A stretch of DNA of 64,000 nt, from the NCBI GenBank assembly GCA_903919205.1, contig CAIXHE010000149.1, positions 22,201 to 86,200 of the forward strand. Direction: 5' to 3'. Shown here one piece after another: positions 54,706-61,178 of this stretch. Each line of letters opens with the position of its first letter. Positions within the stretch are counted from its first letter, which is position 1. The translations under genes and the position numbers were made by a program. This stretch comes from an uncultured Opitutaceae bacterium. Lineage in GTDB: Bacteria > Verrucomicrobiota > Verrucomicrobiia > Opitutales > Opitutaceae. The notes below the pieces were generated by a model. The model searched no databases. It was not told the origin of the DNA and saw nothing but the letters and a program-made list of their open reading frames with translations.

Positions 54706-55740
54706 CTACAGCACGTTTACCGGCATCCCGACCCTCACGAGCCCGACCAGCGTCAGCACGTCCCAATTGGCCAGCCGGAAGCATCCATGCGACTCGGTGC
54801 GCCCCACGTTCTCGGGCTCGGGTGTCCCGTGGATGCCGTAGCCAGGCCTGTCCAGACCGATCCACGCCCGTCCAACCGGGTTGTTGGGACCGGGTGGAAT
54901 GACGAGCTTTCGACCCAGCGCCCGGCCCTCCTCGGACTCCGGGAACAGGTCCGGGTCGAAGGTGTAGTCGGGATTGGGAATCACGACCGTCACGTGCAGG
55001 GTGCCGACGGGTCTCTTCTCGACCATCCTCGCGATGCTGACGGGAAAATGGGCGATCACCTGTCCCTGGGCGTCCAACACCTCGAGCTCATGGGTTTCCA
55101 AGGTGATCATGATGCTTTCCGCGGCGCCTGTCACCGCCACCGACTCGACGTCCGGCACCACGATGCGGCTCCCGGGAAGCAGGGCGTCCCAGTCGGTTCC
55201 GGGATTGAGCCTTCGGATCAGGTTGGGGTGGGCGTGGAAGCGCTCGGCGGCCATCTCGAGGGTGGAACCATAGCCCATGGCCGTGAGCTGCGACTTCTCC
55301 AGCCATGTCGCCGGGACGGGATGCACCTCGGCGAGTTCCACGGCCGTGAAGGTATGGCTTCCCAGCGTGGGCGCCGAGGGCTTGAGGTGCTCCAAGGTCG
55401 GGGCGTCCGGCCGGCCGGTCTCCTTGAGACCCGCGCTCCGCTGGAAGGCGTTGAGCGCCGCCGCCGTCTGTGCACCCATGACGCCGTCGATCGACCCGCA
55501 CGAGAACCCGCGCCGGTGCAGCTCGACCTGAAGGTCGAGCGTCGAATCGACGCGTAGCTCGGGCTTCTGCGCCGCCGCCGGCGCTGCGTCGTCCGGGGAT
55601 GCCCAAGCCCGGGACGCGCCGCAGCCCGACACGGCGAGGATCGCTAGGAGGAGTCGTGGGAGGACAGGGTGCAGACGCAGGCATGACCGCGGAAGCGGCG
55701 TTGCCCGCCTAGAGCATGCCCCCCGCGTGCCGGAAGACAA
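54706..55740 (-). CDS. L,D-transpeptidase (YkuD) with peptidoglycan-binding domain
   Basis: About 344 residues from a TTG start; the N-terminus is uncertain, but RLLLAILAVSGCGASRAWA is a lipoprotein or Sec signal. A PG_binding_1 domain (LQVELHRRGFSCGSIDGVMGAQTAAALNAFQ) lies near 68-110. A LysM-like segment (HAHPNLIRRLNPGTDWDALLPGSRIVVP) lies near 165-195. The YkuD catalytic domain lies near 210-344, with YGIHGTPEPENVGRTESHGCFRL, in which SHGC carries the nucleophile Cys. Such enzymes make 3-3 cross-links in peptidoglycan or attach proteins to it. Confidence 0.88.
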   Translation of the reverse strand: MSSGTRGACSRRATPLPRSCLRLHPVLPRLLLAILAVSGCGASRAWASPDDAAPAAAQKPELRVDSTLDLQVELHRRGFSCGSIDGVMGAQTAAALNAFQRSAGLKETGRPDAPTLEHLKPSAPTLGSHTFTAVELAEVHPVPATWLEKSQLTAMGYGSTLEMAAERFHAHPNLIRRLNPGTDWDALLPGSRIVVPDVESVAVTGAAESIMITLETHELEVLDAQGQVIAHFPVSIARMVEKRPVGTLHVTVVIPNPDYTFDPDLFPESEEGRALGRKLVIPPGPNNPVGRAWIGLDRPGYGIHGTPEPENVGRTESHGCFRLANWDVLTLVGLVRVGMPVNVL

Positions 55741-55771
55741 ACCGGACCCGCGAAGCGCAGCCGCGCCTTCC

Positions 55772-56218
55772 TCACCAGGTCTTATAGCCCAGGAACTTCC
55801 CGTTCATCGTGATCTTCACGCGGTCGCCCTTGGGGTCGGCCACGCGGTCGATGTCCATCGTGAAGTCGATGGCGCTCATGATGCCCGGTCCGAACTTCTC
55901 CTCGATCAGCGCCTTCATCGTGGGTCCGTAGACGTAGAGGATCTCCTGGAAGCGGTACTGCAGGGGCTCCTTGGGGACGGTCGGGGCCGCCTCGCCCTTG
56001 TTCGCGAACTCCACCAGCGCGGCTGCGACGTCCGGCCCCAGGTCGAGCGCCGCGGCCACCCGCGCGGCCGCATCCTCCGGGAGGGCATTCTCGCCCAGGC
56101 ACGCGGACACGGTGTACACCTCGGAGAGGCCGGAGGCCTGGGCGATCGACGCCCAGGAGAGGCCCTTTGTCGCCTTGGCCTCGAGAATGTGCGCGGTCAT
56201 CTGCTGCTTGGAGATCAT
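55772..56218 (-). CDS. cynS: Cyanate hydratase (cyanase)
   Basis: 148 residues, close to the usual 156. An N-terminal HTH-like domain (GLSWASIAQASGLSEVYTVSACLG) is followed by the catalytic domain. YRFQEILYVYGPTMKALIEEKFGPGIMSAIDF contains the active-site Arg, Glu and Ser of the decameric enzyme. It converts cyanate and bicarbonate to CO2 and carbamate, which breaks down to ammonia and a second CO2. No cynT carbonic anhydrase or cynR is adjacent, so it stands alone. Identification is confident. Confidence 0.95.
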   Translation of the reverse strand: MISKQQMTAHILEAKATKGLSWASIAQASGLSEVYTVSACLGENALPEDAAARVAAALDLGPDVAAALVEFANKGEAAPTVPKEPLQYRFQEILYVYGPTMKALIEEKFGPGIMSAIDFTMDIDRVADPKGDRVKITMNGKFLGYKTW

Positions 56219-56279
56219 GGTGCCCCAATGAACCTATGGCCGCCCGGGACTCAAGAGGGATCCCGCGCCCGCGCGCACG

Positions 56280-58028
56280 CTACTTCGTCGCGTGAGATCC
56301 CGGGTTAACGCGGTCGAGAAGTCCCCTGAGGAGAACCCGGTCGTGCTCCGACTCAGCGAATCCGAGGGCGCGCTCGGCGGCGGCCCGGGCCTCGTTGCGG
56401 TATCCGAGCTGTGCGTAGAGGGACGCCGCCTTGTAGGCCAGCTGCGACTCCTGAGGCAGGAGCCGCATGCCATCCTCAAGCACGCGCAGCTCGTTCAGAT
56501 CGGGCTGGGTGGGCGCGTGCGCGAACACCCTTGCGTACAGGTAGTAGGTGCCGGCGAGGGCGGGCATCTGCTCCCGCGCTGTGTCCAACAGCTTGAGGAT
56601 GTCATCATAGTCAGCGGCCCTCACGTCCCCGATCCCCTGCTGAATGTCCGAGAGAGTCATGTCGAGGCGCAGCCGCGCCAGCTCGAGATAGGCTCGGGGG
56701 CGCATCACATCGGCGCCCGTGGCGGCCTCCAGCGCCCTCCGCGCCCGCAGGTCGTCCTTGGCCTCGATCTCGTAGAGCCCGAACGCGGCGAGGAACTCCG
56801 GGTCCCGCTCCTTCCGGGCCACGACGCGCTCGAACAATCGGTCCGCCTGCTCCAGGCATTCCTGCTTGTAGTCGGTCTCCATCAGGTCCGCGGACCGGCC
56901 CTCAAGCCGTCCCCAGTCGCCGACGATCCGCGCCACCTCCGTGGGCGTCGCGTCCCGAAAGTCGTGGGGACGGGCGGAGGGTCCCTGGATGGTTACCTGG
57001 AGCGTCTCGCCCATCGCCGCGGGGAGGTAGTCCTCGAGCCGTCTCTGAGCTTCGGGGTAGCCCATATGGAGATGCTTCCGGAAGACCGCCTCCGTGACGG
57101 GCGTGCGGCTAGCCTCCGCGACGAAGTCGAGAAACCCCTGCCGATCGCCGCTGTGGAAGAGCCCCCATCGAACCAGGAGGGCCGCCTCGGCGCTCCAGAG
57201 GTCCCCGAGGTCGTCCCGAGGGCCCGCGAACACGACACCGAGGGGAAGAAACGCCCGGATCGGCGGAACGTGGCTGTCTTTTCCCGCTGCCGCCGTGCCG
57301 CCGTGAAGGGCCTGGGCTCCCGCTGAGGCGGTCCAGTCGGCGCCCGGAATCAGCAGGAGAACGCCTGTCGGGGTCGAGCGCACGATCCGGTGCTCGTTGA
57401 CGCCGTGCGCCCCGACAACGCCCTCGATGAACCAGGCGGGGTAGTGCGGCGTGTGCAGCCTGAGCCGTAGGGCGCTGTCCACCTCGACGCCGACGTCGCC
57501 GTAGGACGGCTGCGTATCCCAGTAGTTGCCGCAGTTGATGAAGGTGTCCCCGTCACCGAGGGTCACCGGGTGGGACACGAGCCCCTGCTCCCCGCCGCTT
57601 CCAGCCCTGTCGTCGGACGACCACGCAAGATCGATGGGGTTCCTCCGAAGAGCCTCCCGCTCATCGGGGGGCCGGTTGTAGAGAATGATCTTCATCGGCG
57701 ACGCGAGCTCGCCCCAGAAGGCCTCCGGAAGCAGGGCCTGCCGTGCCAGGGCGCCCCTTTCAAGCGCGTCCGCATAGGCGTCGTTGAACGCGTCGGGGCA
57801 TCGAGAAAGGATCTCGAAGCCGGGGAGCGCCAGGTACTGCCAGGAACGGCCTGAACCATGGTTGGAGGGAGAGGCCGCCTCGACAAACACCGGGTCCATC
57901 ACCGTCACCTGTTCAGATGCATGGAGCCGGCCGACCCATGCCAGGACGACGGCCAGGGATATCGCCCCGGCTGAATGCCGCGCGAGGCGCAAGCGGAGCC
58001 CTTCAGCGGGGTTCATCATTTCCGCCAT
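56280..58028 (-). CDS. Exported TPR protein with degenerate peptidase-MA-like domain
   Basis: A 582-residue protein; the ATG overlaps the sialidase stop (TGATG). A hydrophobic helix (SAGAISLAVVLAWVGRLHA) acts as signal peptide. Residues 60-340 resemble the peptidase-MA/DUF1570 type: MKIILYNRPPDEREAL, then YPAWFIEGVVGAHG (compare P-W-x-x-EG). The zinc-binding HExxH expected just before this is absent (ALRLRLHTPHYP), so it is probably not an active protease. Residues 390-582 are TPR-like helices (YKAASLYAQLGYRNEARAAAERAL). Role unknown; co-transcription with the sialidase is likely. Confidence 0.68.
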   Translation of the reverse strand: MAEMMNPAEGLRLRLARHSAGAISLAVVLAWVGRLHASEQVTVMDPVFVEAASPSNHGSGRSWQYLALPGFEILSRCPDAFNDAYADALERGALARQALLPEAFWGELASPMKIILYNRPPDEREALRRNPIDLAWSSDDRAGSGGEQGLVSHPVTLGDGDTFINCGNYWDTQPSYGDVGVEVDSALRLRLHTPHYPAWFIEGVVGAHGVNEHRIVRSTPTGVLLLIPGADWTASAGAQALHGGTAAAGKDSHVPPIRAFLPLGVVFAGPRDDLGDLWSAEAALLVRWGLFHSGDRQGFLDFVAEASRTPVTEAVFRKHLHMGYPEAQRRLEDYLPAAMGETLQVTIQGPSARPHDFRDATPTEVARIVGDWGRLEGRSADLMETDYKQECLEQADRLFERVVARKERDPEFLAAFGLYEIEAKDDLRARRALEAATGADVMRPRAYLELARLRLDMTLSDIQQGIGDVRAADYDDILKLLDTAREQMPALAGTYYLYARVFAHAPTQPDLNELRVLEDGMRLLPQESQLAYKAASLYAQLGYRNEARAAAERALGFAESEHDRVLLRGLLDRVNPGSHATK

Positions 58029-59101
58029 CAGAAGGTCCTCGGATCCAGCACCACGTGCTTAATCATCCTTCGATCCCACGTGTAGGTCACGTGCACGAGC
58101 CCGTCTGACGACTGGATGACCGCCGGATACGCGTAGCCGTTGGGAAGCGGGTGAGACTCAAGCGTGAGCACATGCCGCCAGGTAGCACCATCGCTGGAAA
58201 CGGCTACGTCCAGCGGATAGCGCACGCCCCAACCCGGGCTCTCCGGGGCAGGGGAGCGGTGGTTGTACACGAGCAACTGCCGGCCGTCTGCGAGCGTGAC
58301 GGCGTCGATTCCTGAGTTGGGATTCGGCAGGTCGACCCGGGCCAGCGGGCTCCACGTCCGGCCCTGGTCCCTCGACCACGCGGAGGCAATCACGCCGTTG
58401 CGCGTGCGGCACAGCGCCTGCAGGCGGCCGTCGCGGTACGTGAGGAGGCACGGCTGGATCGCGTCGAGACCGGCTCCTTGGCCCCTGGCGACCGGTCCAG
58501 CCAGCCGCCACGTGCGCCCGGCGTCCTGCGAGAGCTCAAAATGCACCCGCCATCCCGTCCACCAGCCCTCGGTGCTCGAACCCGAGAGCCAGGTGCCATC
58601 CTCGAGCGCGATCGGCTTGTTCTTGGTGGGCCCAAGGATCCCGTCCGGAAGCCGGCGCGGCGGGCCCCACGTCCGGCCGCCATCGGCCGAGCTCGTCATC
58701 ATGCCCCACCATCGCGCCGGCGAAGGCCCAACCTTGTAGAACAGCACAAGAGGGCCGTCGACCTGCTGAAACAGGACGGGATTCCACGTCGGCCGGCGGG
58801 CGCCGGATGCCTGATCGCCGTTTGCCACTTCGGTAGCGGGTCGCCAGTGGCCTCCCTCCCTTCGCGCGACCCAGATGCTCACATCCGGTCGGCCCTCGGC
58901 GGTCCCACCGAACCAGGCTGCGACCAGCTCATGCTGGGGCGTCTCCGCGATCGTCGAGGCGTGGCACGAGGCATAGGGCGCATGCTCATTGAGAAACTCA
59001 CTTGCCGTCACCGCCGGCTCTGCCGACCCGAGGGCAGGGCTAGCCGAGAGGGCTGCACCGAGGAATACGGTTGTTGCCGCTCTAAGCATAACAGGAATCA
59101 C
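58028..59101 (-). CDS. Secreted BNR-repeat sialidase-family protein
   Basis: A 357-residue protein with signal peptide (AATTVFLGAALSASPALG). The N-terminal APYASCHASTIAETP and WFGGTAEGRPDVSIWVARR, with repeated Asp-box-like turns (SSADGGRTWGPP, SQDAGRTWRLAG, SRDQGRTWSPLA, SSDGATWRHV), define a six-bladed BNR propeller. NPVLFQQVDGPLVLFYKVG and TKNKPIALEDGTWLSGSS are typical of the bacterial 'exo-alpha-sialidase' annotation group, many of which may act on other sugars. The arginine triad was not verified, so sialic acid specificity is uncertain. Confidence 0.82.
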   Translation of the reverse strand: MIPVMLRAATTVFLGAALSASPALGSAEPAVTASEFLNEHAPYASCHASTIAETPQHELVAAWFGGTAEGRPDVSIWVARREGGHWRPATEVANGDQASGARRPTWNPVLFQQVDGPLVLFYKVGPSPARWWGMMTSSADGGRTWGPPRRLPDGILGPTKNKPIALEDGTWLSGSSTEGWWTGWRVHFELSQDAGRTWRLAGPVARGQGAGLDAIQPCLLTYRDGRLQALCRTRNGVIASAWSRDQGRTWSPLARVDLPNPNSGIDAVTLADGRQLLVYNHRSPAPESPGWGVRYPLDVAVSSDGATWRHVLTLESHPLPNGYAYPAVIQSSDGLVHVTYTWDRRMIKHVVLDPRTF

Positions 59102-59377
59102 ACCAGAGACTCAGTCCGCTGCAAGGGGTCTGCTGGGCAAAGACGTGCTCCGGGGTCCTGAAGAATGGGCGCTCCCGACGCAATGTCGGCAGAATGATCG
59201 GGATCGGGGGCGCGGTTTAACGAATTCATTGGCAGCATTTTAAGTGTGAAATACCCGCCCAGGGTCGAGCCCAGGCAATTGCCACGCAGATTGTTCGGGT
59301 AACACACTGCATCAGGCATCCCGCAACTATTTTTCGGCAAGCGAGGCGCTTTTCCGGAGATATGGGGTGAGCCAACA

Positions 59378-59911
59378 ATGTCCGACTCGGAAAACCAGCT
59401 TCGCGACGGGTTTCTCGCCCTCTTTGAACAGCATGAACGGGCGATACGGTCCTACGTGAGGGCCCTCGTGCCCTCCGTCAGCGATGCCTCCGAGGTCTCG
59501 CAGCAGGTGTCGGTGGTCCTATGGCAGAAGTTCGCAGCGTTCGATGCGACACGCGATTTCAGGAAATGGGCGTTCGGGGTCGCACGCTACCAGGTGCTTT
59601 CGTTCCTGCGTGACAAGGGACGGGACCGGCACCTGTTCGACATCGATCTGGTGAACAAGCTGGCGGACGAGGCGGAGGAAAGCAGTCCCAGGCACGACGC
59701 GCAGCGCGAGGCGCTCGAGGCCTGCTTGCAGAAACTGCCGGAGCTTCAGCGTGCGCTGGTGCTCACCGCCTACGCCAAGGGTGTGCGCATTGACGAGCTC
59801 GCCGCGATACGGGGGCAGACGCCGATGTCCCTTTACAAGACCCTCCAGCGCATCCGGCAGTCACTCCTGGAGTGCGTCGGTAGAACGATCGTCAGGGAGA
59901 CCCACACATGA
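59378..59911 (+). CDS. ECF sigma factor (Rhodopirellula/Verrucomicrobium type)
   Basis: A 177-residue sigma-70-like factor. Region 2 has VSQQVSVVLWQKFAAFDATRDFRKWAFGVARYQVLSFLRDKGRDRH, and region 4 has LPELQRALVLTAYAKGVRIDELAAIRGQTPMSLYKTLQRIRQSL. The spacing and RDFRKWAFGVAR motif match the family found across Planctomycetota and Verrucomicrobiota. It overlaps an anti-sigma-like gene by ATGA. The 276-bp upstream spacer (59102-59377), divergent to the sialidase, has no clear promoter that I can support; the track ORF inside it looks random. Confidence 0.9.
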   Translation: MSDSENQLRDGFLALFEQHERAIRSYVRALVPSVSDASEVSQQVSVVLWQKFAAFDATRDFRKWAFGVARYQVLSFLRDKGRDRHLFDIDLVNKLADEAEESSPRHDAQREALEACLQKLPELQRALVLTAYAKGVRIDELAAIRGQTPMSLYKTLQRIRQSLLECVGRTIVRETHT

Positions 59912-60351
59912 CGAACCACTGGCACGAGCAGGTTCAGCGCTACATCGCCGGGCAATCGAGCGCGGAGGAAGCCGCCGCCCTGCACGAGGCGCTGAACAGG
60001 GATGCGGACCTCCGGGCGCTGTACCTTGACTACATGAACCTCGACGCGGCCCTCGGCGCCCTGGCGAACGAGGCGGCGGGCACCCAGCGGCGCCCCCAGG
60101 AGCCAGCGGCGGTGCCCGCCTCGCAAACCGGCCCCCGCTCGCACCCCTGGCGCTGGCTCGCCCCGATGGCGGCCTGCGGGGCCCTCGTCCTCTTCGGCGT
60201 GCTTTCCTGGCCCCGCGGTCATGCCCCGGCACGGCCCACCATCGGCGCGGCAACGGTGTCCGCGTTCACGTCCATCTCCCGGCTTCACGCCGACATTCCC
60301 CCCGCGATCCCCGCGTGGATGTCGCCGACCGGCTCACTCCTCAAGGACTGA
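59908..60351 (+). CDS. Probable single-pass anti-sigma factor
   Basis: A 147-residue protein whose ATG overlaps the sigma factor stop (ATGA). The N-terminal 55 residues (HEQVQRYIAGQSSAEEAAALHEALNRDADLRALYLDYMNLD) resemble the anti-sigma helical domain of FecR-like regulators. A linker leads to one TM helix (WLAPMAACGALVLFGVLSW), then a short periplasmic tail of about 45 residues, much shorter than a FecR domain. It probably holds the ECF factor at the membrane until an unknown signal. Confidence 0.72.
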   Translation: MTNHWHEQVQRYIAGQSSAEEAAALHEALNRDADLRALYLDYMNLDAALGALANEAAGTQRRPQEPAAVPASQTGPRSHPWRWLAPMAACGALVLFGVLSWPRGHAPARPTIGAATVSAFTSISRLHADIPPAIPAWMSPTGSLLKD

Positions 60352-60423
60352 GCCTGCAAGCAACGACTCCCCGGCGGAGCTCGACTCAACCCGAAACAAC
60401 CCACTGACACAGCAACCATCCCC

Positions 60424-61059
60424 GTGAAAACCGTTCCCCTCCTCGCCCTGCTCACCCTTCTCTGCACCCCGTCGTGGGCACAATCCTCCGCGGCGCCCAC
60501 CGATCCTCTCGCGGGTGCGTTCTTCCCCCCTGAGATGATCGAGATGGCGCATGAACAGATCGGCCTCACCCAGGAGCAGCAGGACTCCCTTCGCGCGCGC
60601 ATCCAGAAGGCGCAGCCGCGCACCGACGAACTGCGCCAGAGTCTGGAACACGAGACGGCCGCGCTCTCGCGGCTTGCCAGGCAGGACAAGGTCAACGAGA
60701 CGGCGATCTCCGCGCAGCTCGACCGTGTGCTCGACGTCGAGCGTGAGCTGAAGCACCTGCAGATCGGCCTGCTTTCCGGGATCAAGAACCTCCTCACCCC
60801 GGATCAGCTGGCCAAGCTGCGCGCCCTCGCGAAGGACGGGGGCGCCCAATTTGCCGAGGACATGCGCAGCAGGCTGACCGAAAAGGTGAAGCGGGTGGAG
60901 GCCGGAGCGCATGCCTGGGAGGCCAGCGGCCGCGACACCTCCGTGATCGCGAGGGCCATGCAGGAAAGGGTCAAGCCGCTGCTCGATTCGGGCAAGCCCC
61001 TCGAGGCGGAGGCCGAGCTGGATCGCCTGCTCGAGCAGCTCAAGCAGGACCCGAAGTGA
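60424..61059 (+). CDS. Periplasmic Spy/LTXXQ-like helical protein
   Basis: A 211-residue protein starting at GTG with signal peptide MKTVPLLALLTLLCTPSWA. The rest is almost all helix, with two LTxxQ-like motifs: IGLTQEQQDSLRARI near 42 and LLTPDQLAKLRAL near 125. These define the Spy/CpxP class of periplasmic chaperones and stress sensors. C-terminal coiled coil near 145-210. Position directly after the sigma/anti-sigma pair suggests it belongs to the same envelope-stress unit or regulon. Confidence 0.78.
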   Translation: MKTVPLLALLTLLCTPSWAQSSAAPTDPLAGAFFPPEMIEMAHEQIGLTQEQQDSLRARIQKAQPRTDELRQSLEHETAALSRLARQDKVNETAISAQLDRVLDVERELKHLQIGLLSGIKNLLTPDQLAKLRALAKDGGAQFAEDMRSRLTEKVKRVEAGAHAWEASGRDTSVIARAMQERVKPLLDSGKPLEAEAELDRLLEQLKQDPK

Positions 61060-61178
61060 GCATGCACCCGGAGCCGTGCCTCCCGCGCGTCGCGTCCCGC
61101 CGCGGAAGATAGCGAGAAGATGCCAGCCCACCCAGACATGCAAAGCTCACCAGACGGTCCTGGCCGGAGATCGTCGAC

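Noticed and set aside
59098-59340. 80-codon minus-strand ORF ending at the sialidase start
   Set aside because: Lies in the divergent spacer with no signal peptide or domain. The overlap with the sialidase start resembles the genome's habit but the sequence lacks protein-like character.
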